Source: an uncultured Clostridia bacterium
GTDB taxonomy: Bacteria; Bacillota; Clostridia; Lachnospirales; CAG-274
Direction: 5' to 3'
Length of the DNA stretch: 33,409 nt
Assembly (NCBI GenBank): GCA_944376805.1
Contig: CALWDX010000017.1
Coordinates: 1-33,409, forward strand
The position numbers were made by a program, and so were the translations under genes. Position 1 is the stretch's first letter; the number at the start of each line of letters is the position of its first letter. Under the pieces are notes generated by a model that had not been told where the DNA came from, did not search any database, and was given only the letters and a program-made list of their open reading frames with translations. This document shows, in pieces, positions 7,900-16,746 of this stretch.

Positions 7900-9159
7900 C
7901 TAATCTTTTATATATTTTATATCTGCTCCCAAAATATTTAATTTTCTTTCTATATTCTCATATCCTCTATTTATATAACAAGCACCATCTACAATAGTTT
8001 TGCCTTTAGCAACAAGACCTGCTATTATAAGGCTTGCTCCTCCTCTTAAATCTTTAGCAACAACATTTTTACCAACTAATTTATTTACACCATTTATAAT
8101 AAATACATTATTATCTTCAACTATATTACAACCTAATTTATTAAGTTCTGGTATATGTTTGTTTCTAGCCTCAAATATATTTTCTTTTATAATACTTATA
8201 CCATCTATTGTTGCTAATAATGCCATAATTTGAGGTTGAAGGTCTGTAGGAAAATATGGATAAGGATTTGTTTCTAAAAAATCAATAGGTTTTAATACAT
8301 TTTTATTTTGTATAGTTATACTATTTTTATATATTTTTATATTACAACCTATTTTATTTAAAATTTCAATTAATGAATTTAAGTGTTTAGGTACTATATT
8401 GTTTACTTTTATATTTCCATTAGTTATAGCTGACATACATAAAAATGTACCTGCTTCTATTCTATCTGGCATTATTGTATATTCAACTACTTTATTTAGC
8501 CTTTTTACACCTTTTATAGTTATAGTATGTGTGCCTTCACCATAAATATTAGCTCCCATTTTTCTTAAAAATTTAACCATATCAATAATTTCAGGTTCTT
8601 TTGCACAATTTTTTATAATAACTTTTCCATTTACAAAAATAGATGCTAAAATAATATTTTGTGTAGCTCCTACACTAGCAAAAGGCAACTCAATTATATT
8701 TTCTTTTATATTTTCTACACTAGCTTTTATTAATTCTTCATTGTCTTCTATTTTTATACCAAGTTTTTCAAAGGCTGATAAATGGAAATCAATAGGTCTT
8801 TTACCAAGGTTACAACCTCCTGGATATGATATACTAGCCTCTTTACATCTTGATAATATAGATCCTAAAAATATAATAGAAGAACGCATTTTTTTAACTA
8901 ATTCTTCTTTAACATTAGTATTGTTTATATTTTTAGAATTTACTACAACTAAATTTTCACTATAACTAACTTCACAACCTAAATCTTTTAATATGTCTAT
9001 TGCTACAAAAGTATCTAAAAGCATAGGTACATTTTTTAATATACATATACCACTATTTAAAACAGTTGAGGCAAGGATAGGTAAAACGGAATTTTTAGCC
9101 CCACTTATAAAAACTTCACCGTTTAATTTATTTCCACCTTTTATTATATATTTACCCAT
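7900..9159 (-). CDS. murA: UDP-N-acetylglucosamine 1-carboxyvinyltransferase MurA
   Basis: This 419-residue enzyme transfers enolpyruvate from phosphoenolpyruvate to UDP-GlcNAc, the first committed step of peptidoglycan synthesis in the cytoplasm. Lys22-Asn23 (SGAKNSVLP) and the catalytic Cys116 in PGGCNLGKRPIDFHL are present, so the enzyme should be sensitive to fosfomycin by the usual mechanism (Cys, not the resistant Asp). Length is normal for the family. A GGAGGG site lies seven bases upstream of ATG. It is followed immediately by ftsQ/divIB and ftsZ, linking wall precursor supply to division. Confidence 0.97.
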   Translation of the reverse strand: MGKYIIKGGNKLNGEVFISGAKNSVLPILASTVLNSGICILKNVPMLLDTFVAIDILKDLGCEVSYSENLVVVNSKNINNTNVKEELVKKMRSSIIFLGSILSRCKEASISYPGGCNLGKRPIDFHLSAFEKLGIKIEDNEELIKASVENIKENIIELPFASVGATQNIILASIFVNGKVIIKNCAKEPEIIDMVKFLRKMGANIYGEGTHTITIKGVKRLNKVVEYTIMPDRIEAGTFLCMSAITNGNIKVNNIVPKHLNSLIEILNKIGCNIKIYKNSITIQNKNVLKPIDFLETNPYPYFPTDLQPQIMALLATIDGISIIKENIFEARNKHIPELNKLGCNIVEDNNVFIINGVNKLVGKNVVAKDLRGGASLIIAGLVAKGKTIVDGACYINRGYENIERKLNILGADIKYIKD

Positions 9160-9223
9160 ATATAACCCTCCAAATTTTTCATACTTTATAATATGAAAGA
9201 TTATATAATTGAGTTACAATTTT

Positions 9224-11452
9224 TTATGCTTTTTTTAACTTTGATAAATTAGCCATAAGTTTCTTTTCTCCAACATTATCAAAATTAATAGTAACCTCAT
9301 AATCTGCACCAGCTGGATTAATATTTAAAACAGTACCTAGTCCAAATTTAAAATGTCTTACATTATCACCTACCCCAAAATCTAAAGATACATTTTTAGG
9401 AATTGGTATTTCTTTTTTCAAATATGAAGCAACATTTGGTTTATAATTTGGTTTAGGTCTATAATTATTTGTTGTTTCTTCTACACTAAAAGATATATTA
9501 GAAAATCTGTCTGTCTTTTCTTTTATGTTTAATAAATCTTTTGGCAATTCTTTAAAAAAAGATGAAGTTGCATTATTCATATATTTACCATTTTGCAATC
9601 TAGATTTTGAATTTGTTATGTAAAGTTCTTTCTGAGCTCTAGTAATACCTACATATAAAAGTCTTCTTTCCTCTTCAATATCTGAAGGATTTTCACTAAT
9701 TAAAGTTCTATATGTAGGGAAAATACCTTCCTCAAATCCAGATATAAATACAACTGGAAACTCTAAACCTTTAGAACTATGTAAAGTCATTAAAGTTACA
9801 GTTTCTTCTCCTTCTTCCATAGAATCTATGTCAGCAACTAAAGCTACTTCTTCCAAAAACTTAGTAAGACTTGTTTCTTCATCATCATAAACTTGTCCTT
9901 CTTCATATTCTACTGCCTTACTTATAAATTCTTCTAAGTTTGAAATTCTCCCTAAAGCTTCATCTGTTCCTTCTTTTTTAAGTTCTTCTAAATATCCTGT
10001 TTTATCTAATATGTAGTCTATTAAATCTGGAATATTAAATTGTTCACTTTTAGTTCTAAAATCAATTATAATATTATAAAAGTCTAAAATACTTTTAGTT
10101 TTTCTACTTAAATCTTGTATATCTTCTGCTTTAGATAATGCTTCAAAAAAAGATATATTATTTTCCTTTGCATATTCACTAACTTTTAATATACTAGCAT
10201 CACCTATACCTCTTTTAGGTACATTTATTATTCTTTTTAAAGATATTTCATCATTAGGATTTTCCAAAACTTTTAAATAACTAATAATGTCTTTTATTTC
10301 TTTTCTACCATAAAAGTTTACACCACCATACAATTTATAAGGTATAGACAACCTTACCATTTGCTCTTCTAAAACCCTTGATAAATGATTTGCCCTATAT
10401 AAAATAGCAAAATCTTTATAAGAATAACCCTCTTTTATTTTTTTCAATATTTCATTAGCTATAAATGTAGCTTCATCTCTGTCAGAATTACATTTTTCAT
10501 AATTTATAAGACAACCTTGTTCATTTTCTGTCCATAAACTTTTTTCTTTTCTACCAAAATTATTTTTTATAACAAAATTAGCTACATCTAATATAGTCTT
10601 ACTAGAACGGTAATTTTGTTCAAGTTTTATAACAGTAGCATCTTTAAAATCCTTTTCAAAGTCTAATATATTATTTATATCAGCACCTCTCCAACCATAA
10701 ATGCTTTGGTCATCATCACCAACAACACATAAATTTTTATATTTATTAGCTAATAATTTTACAAGCATATATTGGCTGGTGCTAGTATCTTGATATTCAT
10801 CTACCATAATATATTTAAAACGTTCTTGATAATACTCCAATACATCTGTATTATTCGCTAAAAGCTGAACTGTTTTAAATATTAAATCATCAAAGTCTAA
10901 TGCATTATTAGTTTTAAGTCTATTTTCATAAGCTATATATATTTCTGAAATAAGTTTTTTTCTAAAATCAGAACCTATATTTTGAGCATACACATTAGCT
11001 GTTATGAGCTTATCCTTTTGTCTACTTATTGTGCCTATCACTTCTTTTGGTTTTAAAAGCTCATCATTTATTTTATACTCTTTCATTATGTCCCTTATAA
11101 TACGTTCTGCATCTTCTGCATCATATATAGTAAATTTATTTGTATACCCTATTCTACTTATATCCCTTCTCAATATACGAACACACAAAGAATGAAAAGT
11201 TGAAACTAACACTTGATTTCCAGTTTCACAAATAGAATGTACTCTTTCTTTCATTTCTTTAGCTGCTTTATTTGTAAATGTAATAGCTAAAATGTTAAAT
11301 GGTCTTACGCCTTTATTAATAAGATATGCTATTCTATGAGTTAAAACTCTAGTTTTGCCAGACCCAGCACCAGCCAAAAGAAGTAAAGCACCTTCTGTTG
11401 ATAAAACAGCTTTTTTTTGCATAGGGTTTAACTTATTCAAAAGTTCTTCCAT
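9224..11452 (-). CDS. pcrA: ATP-dependent DNA helicase PcrA/UvrD
   Basis: This 742-residue superfamily 1A 3'-5' helicase is used in repair, replication restart and clearing of proteins from DNA. Visible motifs in order: Q-motif region LNPMQKKAV, Walker A GAGSGKT (28-34), TFTNKAAKEM, VDEYQDTS (motif II), GDDDQSIYGWRGAD (motif III), EQNYRSS (motif IV), TLHSSKGLEFPVVF (motif V) and EEERRLLYVGITRAQ (motif VI). The C-terminal tail ends in the PcrA-type Tudor-like segment (VGDNVRHFKFGLGTV), which binds RNA polymerase in Bacillus. RBS AGGAGA lies before ATG. It is probably cotranscribed with the VanZ-like gene 18 bases upstream. Confidence 0.97.
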   Translation of the reverse strand: MEELLNKLNPMQKKAVLSTEGALLLLAGAGSGKTRVLTHRIAYLINKGVRPFNILAITFTNKAAKEMKERVHSICETGNQVLVSTFHSLCVRILRRDISRIGYTNKFTIYDAEDAERIIRDIMKEYKINDELLKPKEVIGTISRQKDKLITANVYAQNIGSDFRKKLISEIYIAYENRLKTNNALDFDDLIFKTVQLLANNTDVLEYYQERFKYIMVDEYQDTSTSQYMLVKLLANKYKNLCVVGDDDQSIYGWRGADINNILDFEKDFKDATVIKLEQNYRSSKTILDVANFVIKNNFGRKEKSLWTENEQGCLINYEKCNSDRDEATFIANEILKKIKEGYSYKDFAILYRANHLSRVLEEQMVRLSIPYKLYGGVNFYGRKEIKDIISYLKVLENPNDEISLKRIINVPKRGIGDASILKVSEYAKENNISFFEALSKAEDIQDLSRKTKSILDFYNIIIDFRTKSEQFNIPDLIDYILDKTGYLEELKKEGTDEALGRISNLEEFISKAVEYEEGQVYDDEETSLTKFLEEVALVADIDSMEEGEETVTLMTLHSSKGLEFPVVFISGFEEGIFPTYRTLISENPSDIEEERRLLYVGITRAQKELYITNSKSRLQNGKYMNNATSSFFKELPKDLLNIKEKTDRFSNISFSVEETTNNYRPKPNYKPNVASYLKKEIPIPKNVSLDFGVGDNVRHFKFGLGTVLNINPAGADYEVTINFDNVGEKKLMANLSKLKKA

Positions 11453-11470
11453 TTTTATTTCTCCTAAATT

Positions 11471-11944
11471 TTAATACTTTAATTTATACTTATTTTTTAA
11501 TTTATATTTCTTTTTTATAGTAAGATATATACAAATTACTATTATTCCTATAATTGCACCACTAAAATCTAATAAAACATCTTTAATAGAAGAAGTTCTA
11601 CCTGGCGAGTATATTTGTATATACTCATCTATAACTGGTACAAATATAGTAAAAAACATAGGAAATCCTATTATACTAAAAATTTTACCAGTAAAAGCTT
11701 CAAACATTAGCATAAGAAAAAAACCTAAACTAAAAAATTCCACAAAATGAGCCAGTTTCCTTATAAAATATCCACTAAATTGAAAGTTTATCCCTATACT
11801 ATTTATTAAATCATTTATTAGATTTAAAACAGCTGTGCTAGCATTTGATGAACTTTCACCATTTTGCATTGAATTATAAAATATAAATGATACTATAAGT
11901 ATTGTAATCACTAAATATAATACACTTTTAACTGTTAATTTCAT
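11471..11944 (-). CDS. VanZ-like family membrane protein
   Basis: This 157-residue protein has four predicted membrane helices. It carries the VanZ signature: FYNSMQNGESSSNAS near the N-terminus, RKLAHFVEFFSLGF in the middle, and the conserved DEYIQIYSPGRTSSIKDVLLD before the last helix. VanZ proteins give low-level teicoplanin resistance in enterococci, but most chromosomal homologues have no assigned role, and the position next to wall and division genes only suggests an envelope role. A GTG at 11965 would extend the protein by seven residues; AGGAGA five bases before the ATG at 11944 makes that ATG the better start. The C-terminus is Lys/Tyr-rich. Confidence 0.85.
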   Translation of the reverse strand: MKLTVKSVLYLVITILIVSFIFYNSMQNGESSSNASTAVLNLINDLINSIGINFQFSGYFIRKLAHFVEFFSLGFFLMLMFEAFTGKIFSIIGFPMFFTIFVPVIDEYIQIYSPGRTSSIKDVLLDFSGAIIGIIVICIYLTIKKKYKLKNKYKLKY

Positions 11945-12060
11945 ATATTCTCCTTTAATTTCCACTTATATATTATATTTTAAAATATAATATTTGTAAA
12001 TAATCAATTTGTAAACAATTACTTCTAAAAAACAACACTTTCTTTTAACTATACAATATT

Positions 12061-12068
12061 TTGTCGAA
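12061..12068 (+). promoter_or_regulatory. Possible Spo0A box
   Basis: TTGTCGAA in the 232-base gap between ispE and the VanZ-like gene contains the 0A-box core TGTCGAA. It lies about 117 bases upstream of the VanZ-like start. A 7-base core can occur by chance and there is only one copy. Confidence 0.25.
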
Positions 12069-12176
12069 TTAATTTTACATTGTTTCAAAATCTACTCAAT
12101 TTTTAAATAAGTATTTTTATCTTTTTTAAATTATAATAAATTTCTTTATTGATTAAGTTATACATAAAAAATACTT

Positions 12177-13067
12177 TTATTGTTGTACTTCATATCCATT
12201 ATATACATTAAAAGGTTTAGTAATATAAATTTCATTAATATTTAGTTTTTTATGTAAGAAATTTTTTGAATTTATAGCTTGTTTTTTAGACTTATATATA
12301 CCAAAAACAGCAGAACCACTACCACTCATAAGGCTTCCTAAAGCTCCACTTTCTAACATAGATTCTTTTATATCTTTTATTATAGGGTATTTTTGTATAG
12401 ATACAATTTCTAAAACATTACATAAATTAGTAGCTATTCCTTCTATATTTTGATTTTTCAAATAATAAGTAAGTTTTTCTATATCTGGTCTTTCTTTTAT
12501 TTTAGATAAATCTAAACTTTGAAAAATTTCTCCAGTAGATATACTAACACTAGGTTTAACTATTAATATATAACAATGTGGCATTTGTGGTAAAGGTGAT
12601 AATTTTTCGCCTATGCCCTCTGCTAAATATGTTCCTCTTTTTATACAAAAAGGAACATCTGCACCAAATTCTTTCCCTATTTCTAAAAGTTTATTATTAG
12701 ACACTTTAAGTCCAAATAAGTTTCTAATACCTACTAATGTTGCTGCACAATCTGTACTACCACCAGCAAGACCAGCACACATAGGTATTTTTTTATTAAT
12801 GTAAATATCCATACCATATTTTATTTTATATTCTCTTTTTAAAAAATCTGCTGCCTTATAAACCAAATTTTTTTCATCTATTGGCAACCAATGCATATTT
12901 GTACTTAATGTTATATCATTACCAAAAGTTTTTCTTATTTGTATAGTATCTGCTAAAGTAACAGATTGCATAATCATTTCTAAATTATGATAGCCATTAT
13001 CTAATCTTTCAATAACATCTAATGCTAAGTTTATTTTAGCCATAGCTAAAAGTCTTATATTTTTCAT
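12177..13067 (-). CDS. ispE: 4-diphosphocytidyl-2-C-methyl-D-erythritol kinase IspE
   Basis: This 296-residue GHMP kinase phosphorylates CDP-methylerythritol in the non-mevalonate (MEP) isoprenoid pathway. AMAKINLALDV carries the catalytic Lys11. The ATP-binding loop PMCAGLAGGSTDCAA spans 95-109. FGADVPF supplies the catalytic Asp137. LMSGSGSAVFGI is GHMP motif 3. Length is normal. AAGGGTGA is the ribosome site before ATG 13067. It is divergent from the fatty acid operon, and both depend on the 215-base gap between them for their promoters. Confidence 0.96.
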   Translation of the reverse strand: MKNIRLLAMAKINLALDVIERLDNGYHNLEMIMQSVTLADTIQIRKTFGNDITLSTNMHWLPIDEKNLVYKAADFLKREYKIKYGMDIYINKKIPMCAGLAGGSTDCAATLVGIRNLFGLKVSNNKLLEIGKEFGADVPFCIKRGTYLAEGIGEKLSPLPQMPHCYILIVKPSVSISTGEIFQSLDLSKIKERPDIEKLTYYLKNQNIEGIATNLCNVLEIVSIQKYPIIKDIKESMLESGALGSLMSGSGSAVFGIYKSKKQAINSKNFLHKKLNINEIYITKPFNVYNGYEVQQ

Positions 13068-13200
13068 ATTATCACCCTTAATTATTTATTTTTATATATT
13101 TTATCATATAAAGTAAAGTTTTTAAATAGGTAAATCTTTTATCTTAAAAGTAAATTTAAAAAAATGTCTAAAAATATATAAAAAAATAACTTAAAAACAC

Positions 13201-13229
13201 TTGACGTTTTTAAAAACTAATAATATACT
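13201..13229 (+). promoter_or_regulatory. Promoter of the fatty acid synthesis operon
   Basis: TTGACG (13201-13206) and TATACT (13224-13229) have 17-base spacing. The -10 is immediately followed by, and shares one base with, the TTTGAT-T-ATCAAA palindrome, so a repressor bound there would cover the transcription start. The leader to the fabT ATG would be about 45-50 bases. Confidence 0.78.
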
Positions 13230-13241
13230 TTGATTATCAAA
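13229..13241 (+). promoter_or_regulatory. Probable FabT operator
   Basis: TTTGAT-T-ATCAAA is a perfect 13-base palindrome overlapping the end of the -10 and the expected start site. It agrees with the TTTGA-N3-TCAAA type of site I recall for the MarR-family repressor FabT of streptococci and lactococci. The adjacent gene encodes a MarR protein at the head of the same operon, so autoregulation with acyl-ACP as corepressor is the likely scheme; the ligand is inferred from family knowledge. Confidence 0.75.
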
Positions 13242-13282
13242 AGATTTTTTTAAACCTTTCTAAATATATGGAGGCTATATTT

Positions 13283-13732
13283 ATGAAAAAAACTTTAGAT
13301 ACAATTAGTGGGCTTATATCTAGTGTTTTTTATGATATAATTAAACTAGAAGAAGCCTTTTTAAAAAATAATAAATATAAAGATGTGTCCTCTAAAGAAG
13401 TAAGGACTATTGAAGCAATAGGCAAAAGTAAAACTAAAAATATGGGCTCTATTGCTAAAAATCTTGATATAACTTTAGGCACATTAACTGTTTCTATATC
13501 AAACTTAGAAAAGAAAGGTTATGTTAGAAGAGAAAAATCTTTAAATGATAAAAGAGTTGTTAATGTCTCTCTAACAGAAAAAGGTAAAAAACTTTTTAGA
13601 CTTCATAAAAAGTTTAAAGAAAATATTATGAAATCTGTAATTATAGACCTTTCTAATCAAGAAAAAGAAATTTTTAATGGTACTTTAACTAGGGTTAGTC
13701 AAATATTACATAAGCAATGTATAAATATTTAA
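13283..13732 (+). CDS. fabT: MarR-family regulator FabT
   Basis: This 149-residue protein has a MarR winged helix-turn-helix: KTKNMGSIAKNLDITLGTLT as the recognition region, SNLEKKGYVRREKSLNDKRV as the wing, and a C-terminal dimerisation helix. It is the first gene of the fab operon, the position of the streptococcal repressor FabT, which controls fatty acid synthesis according to acyl-ACP. It lacks any sign of being a FapR (no hotdog domain). An in-frame ATG at 13268 would add five residues, but GGAGG at 13270-13274 is followed eight bases later by ATG 13283, so the latter is chosen. The TAA is followed 11 bases later by fabH. The FabT name rests on position plus operator; the protein alone says only MarR. 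Confidence 0.88.
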   Translation: MKKTLDTISGLISSVFYDIIKLEEAFLKNNKYKDVSSKEVRTIEAIGKSKTKNMGSIAKNLDITLGTLTVSISNLEKKGYVRREKSLNDKRVVNVSLTEKGKKLFRLHKKFKENIMKSVIIDLSNQEKEIFNGTLTRVSQILHKQCINI

Positions 13733-13743
13733 AGGAGAAAAAT

Positions 13744-14721
13744 ATGTTTAGTTCAAAAATAGTTGGTTTTGAAAGCTATGTACCTGCTAACATTGTAACA
13801 AATGATGACCTTTCTAAAATTGTAGAAACTTCGGACGAATGGATATATACAAGAACAGGGATATCTAAAAGATGTTTATCTACAAACGAAAATACTTCAG
13901 ATTTTGCTATAAATGTTGGTAAAAAGCTAATAGAAAATAGTAATATATCTGCTGAAGATATAGATATAGTTATTGTTGCTACAATAACTTCAGATTATTT
14001 AACACCTTCTACAGCTTGTATAGTACAAGGTGCAATAGGTGCTAAAAATGCATTAGCTTTTGATATAAACGTAGCTTGTTCTGGCTTTGTTTATGCACTA
14101 TCTATAGCAGATAAATTTTTAAAATCAGGCATATATAAAAATGCTATTGTTATAGGTGCTGAAACTTTATCTAAATTATTAGATTGGTCAGACAGAAGTA
14201 CTTGTGTACTATTTGGAGATGGCTCTGGTGGTGTTCTTTTAACTGCTTGTGAAGATTATAATAGCATTATAGCAGAAGATTTAAAAGCAAATGGTGTTTC
14301 TTGGCAAACTATAACTGGTGGTAAATTAAATAACAATAATCCATTTATAAAAGAAGAAATACAAAAAGATAATTTTTATTTACAAATGAATGGTAGAGAA
14401 GTATTTAATTTTGCTACAAAAACTGTACCTAAAAGTATAAATACCATTTTAGAAAAAGCTAATATTACATTAGATGACATCAAATACATAGTTCCTCATC
14501 AAGCAAATAGTCGTATAGTTGAAGTTGTAGCTAAAAAATTAAAAGTTAGTTTAGATAAATTTTATTTAAACTTACAAACCTATGGTAATACTTCAGCAGC
14601 TAGTATTCCTATTGCTTTAGCCGAAATGTCAGAAAAAGGTCTTTTACAAAAAGGCGATAAAATAATAATAACTGGTTTTGGTGCAGGTCTTACTTGGGCA
14701 TCTATGCTTATTCAAATATAG
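13744..14721 (+). CDS. fabH: 3-oxoacyl-ACP synthase III FabH
   Basis: This 325-residue condensing enzyme starts fatty acid synthesis by joining acetyl-CoA (or another short acyl-CoA) to malonyl-ACP. The catalytic triad is visible as Cys112 (VACSGFVYAL), His252 (VPHQANSR) and Asn282 (YGNTSAASIP). TSDEWIYTRTGI is the usual CoA-site signature. ATG 13744 follows AAAGGAGA; an upstream start at 13717 inside fabT is disfavoured. The stop overlaps the ribosome site of a 34-codon gene where acpP is usually found. Confidence 0.97.
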   Translation: MFSSKIVGFESYVPANIVTNDDLSKIVETSDEWIYTRTGISKRCLSTNENTSDFAINVGKKLIENSNISAEDIDIVIVATITSDYLTPSTACIVQGAIGAKNALAFDINVACSGFVYALSIADKFLKSGIYKNAIVIGAETLSKLLDWSDRSTCVLFGDGSGGVLLTACEDYNSIIAEDLKANGVSWQTITGGKLNNNNPFIKEEIQKDNFYLQMNGREVFNFATKTVPKSINTILEKANITLDDIKYIVPHQANSRIVEVVAKKLKVSLDKFYLNLQTYGNTSAASIPIALAEMSEKGLLQKGDKIIITGFGAGLTWASMLIQI

Positions 14722-14728
14722 GTAAATT

Positions 14729-14833
14729 ATGAAAAATAATGACAATATTAAACTAATTATGTCTATTATGGTTGGTATGGCTCTAGGTAGTATATTAGTT
14801 ATAATAGCTTATAATATTTTTACTAAAATATAA
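14729..14833 (+). CDS. 34-residue single-helix membrane protein in the acpP position
   Basis: This very short gene lies between fabH and fabK. The product starts MKNNDNIKLIM and is then almost entirely one hydrophobic helix with small residues (about 9-30, with MVGMALGS and ILVIIAYN), ending FTKI. AGGT, partly within the fabH stop, precedes the ATG by five bases, and the next gene starts 20 bases after its TAA, so it looks translated as part of the operon. Streptococcal-type fab operons normally have acpP here. This protein has no phosphopantetheine DSL motif and is far too short to be ACP. Function is unknown. It could anchor or regulate the pathway at the membrane, or be a non-functional filler; only conservation in relatives would tell. 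Confidence 0.6.
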   Translation: MKNNDNIKLIMSIMVGMALGSILVIIAYNIFTKI

Positions 14834-14853
14834 AAGGTTAAAAAGGTGATAGT

Positions 14854-15795
14854 ATGAAATCAAATTTATGTGATATATTAGGTATAAAATACCCTATTTT
14901 TCAAGGGGCTATGGCTTGGATATCTGATGGTGAATTAGCTGCAAGTGTATCTAATGCTGGTGGTCTTGGTATAATAGCCGGTGGTAATGCTCCAGGTGAA
15001 GTTGTAAGAGAAGAAATAAGAAAAGCAAAAACTTTAACAGATAAACCTTTTGCTGTTAATATAATGCTTTTATCTCCTTTTGCAGAAGAAGTTGTTAAAG
15101 TTGTATGTGAAGAAGGAGTTAAAGTTGTAACTACTGGTGCTGGTAATCCTGCTAAATATATGGACTTATTTAATGAACATAATGTTTCGGTAATACCTGT
15201 TATACCTTCTGTTGCACTTGCTCAAAAAATGGAAAAAATAGGTGCAAAAGCAGTAGTTGCTGAAGGTATGGAAGCTGGTGGTCATATAGGCAAACTTACT
15301 ACTATGGCTCTTGTTCCTCAAGTTGTAGATGCTGTTAATATACCTGTTATAGCAGCTGGTGGTATTGCAGACGGTAGAGGTTGTGCTGCTGCTTTTATGC
15401 TTGGTGCTCAAGGTGTTCAAGTTGGTACTAGATTTTTATTATCAAATGAATGTAATATACACGAAAATTACAAAGAAAAAGTAGCAAAAGCTAAAGATAT
15501 AGATACAGTTATTACTGGTCAAATTACAGGTCACCCTGTACGAGTTTTAAGAAATAAACTTGCTAGACTTTATGATACAGTAGAGGCCGAAGAAAGAAGA
15601 AAAGAAACGCCAGATATTGAAAGAATTGAAAAATTAGGTGCTGGCGCTTTACAAAAAGCTGTTAAAGATGGTGATGTAGAAAACGGTTCTGTTATGGCTG
15701 GACAAATTGCTGGTATGGTGTCAAAAAGACAAAGTAGTAAAGAAATTATAGATGAACTTGTTAGTGAATTTAATAATTTAATGAATAATAAGTAA
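14854..15795 (+). CDS. fabK: Enoyl-ACP reductase II FabK
   Basis: This 313-residue flavoprotein reduces trans-2-enoyl-ACP in the last step of each elongation cycle. It belongs to the nitronate-monooxygenase-like TIM barrels: [20 protein letters not shown] at the N-terminus, GNAPGEV, the active-site region [10 protein letters not shown] with His144, [11 protein letters not shown] (phosphate/FMN binding) and [10 protein letters not shown]. FabK is resistant to triclosan in other bacteria because it is unrelated to FabI; no FabI is present here. RBS AAGGTGA precedes ATG. Length and position match the streptococcal operon. Confidence 0.96.
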   Translation: MKSNLCDILGIKYPIFQGAMAWISDGELAASVSNAGGLGIIAGGNAPGEVVREEIRKAKTLTDKPFAVNIMLLSPFAEEVVKVVCEEGVKVVTTGAGNPAKYMDLFNEHNVSVIPVIPSVALAQKMEKIGAKAVVAEGMEAGGHIGKLTTMALVPQVVDAVNIPVIAAGGIADGRGCAAAFMLGAQGVQVGTRFLLSNECNIHENYKEKVAKAKDIDTVITGQITGHPVRVLRNKLARLYDTVEAEERRKETPDIERIEKLGAGALQKAVKDGDVENGSVMAGQIAGMVSKRQSSKEIIDELVSEFNNLMNNK

Positions 15796-15819
15796 TTATT
15801 AATATATAGGAGAAAAAAT

Positions 15820-16746
15820 ATGAAAATATGTTTTATATTTAGTGGTCAAGGTGCTCAATATAATAGTATGGGTAAAGAACTTTATGACAACTTTTCAGTA
15901 TGTAAACAAGTTTTTGAAGATGCAAATAATATACTAGATTTTAGTATAACAGATATATGCTTTAATGAAGATGAAAGACTTAATCAAACAGAATATACTC
16001 AACCTGCTATTTTAACAACAAGTTATGCAATTTTTAAACTTATGGAAGAAAAAGGCATAAAAGCAGATTATATGGCTGGTCTTAGTCTTGGAGAATATTC
16101 TGCCCTTTGTGCTAGTGGTGCAATAGATTTTAAAAAAGGTGTATCACTTGTTAGAAAAAGAGGCAAATATATGACAGAGGCAGTACCTGTTGGAGTTGGT
16201 GCTATGTCAGCTGTTATGAATGCAGATGAAGAAATTATAAATGAAGCTTTAAAAGAAGCATCTACTGAAACAGAACTTGCTATGATAGCAAACTACAATG
16301 CGCCAGGACAAATAGTTATAGCTGGACATACACCTGCAATAGAAAGAGCAGAAACTCTTCTTAAAGAAAAAGGTATTAGAAAAGTTATAAGACTTAATGT
16401 AAGTGGTCCTTTCCACACATCATTATTAAAACCTGCTAGTGATAAATTAGCAGTAGAACTTGAAAATATTACTATAAATACACCTAATGTAGAAGTATTT
16501 ACAAATTTAACTGGTGAAAAAGTAGAAAATATAAAAGATACTTTAATAAAACAAGTAATGAATCCTGTTAAATGGGAACAAACTATTAAAAATCTTATTA
16601 ATCTTGGTGTAGATACTTTTATAGAGTTAGGTCCTGGTAAAACGTTATCATCTTTTGTGAAAAAAGTTAGTAAAGATGTTAATGTTTATAATGTAGAAGA
16701 TTTAGCTAGTTTAGAAAAAACTTGTAAAGGAATAGGTATAGAATAA
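15820..16746 (+). CDS. fabD: Malonyl-CoA:ACP transacylase FabD
   Basis: This 308-residue enzyme moves malonyl groups from CoA to acyl carrier protein. Ser89 in GLSLGEYSAL is the nucleophile, with His199 in NVSGPFHTSLL. The N-terminal FSGQGAQYNSMG forms the oxyanion-hole region and QPAILTTSYA the usual following block. AGGAG precedes the ATG. The TAA overlaps the fabG ATG by one base (TAATG), indicating translational coupling. It needs ACP, whose gene is not in the window. Confidence 0.97.
   Translation: MKICFIFSGQGAQYNSMGKELYDNFSVCKQVFEDANNILDFSITDICFNEDERLNQTEYTQPAILTTSYAIFKLMEEKGIKADYMAGLSLGEYSALCASGAIDFKKGVSLVRKRGKYMTEAVPVGVGAMSAVMNADEEIINEALKEASTETELAMIANYNAPGQIVIAGHTPAIERAETLLKEKGIRKVIRLNVSGPFHTSLLKPASDKLAVELENITINTPNVEVFTNLTGEKVENIKDTLIKQVMNPVKWEQTIKNLINLGVDTFIELGPGKTLSSFVKKVSKDVNVYNVEDLASLEKTCKGIGIE

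Noticed and set aside
14729..14833. The 34-codon gene as a truncated acpP
   Set aside because: No DSL motif or ACP-like helix; the product is a hydrophobic membrane helix, so it is not a remnant of ACP.
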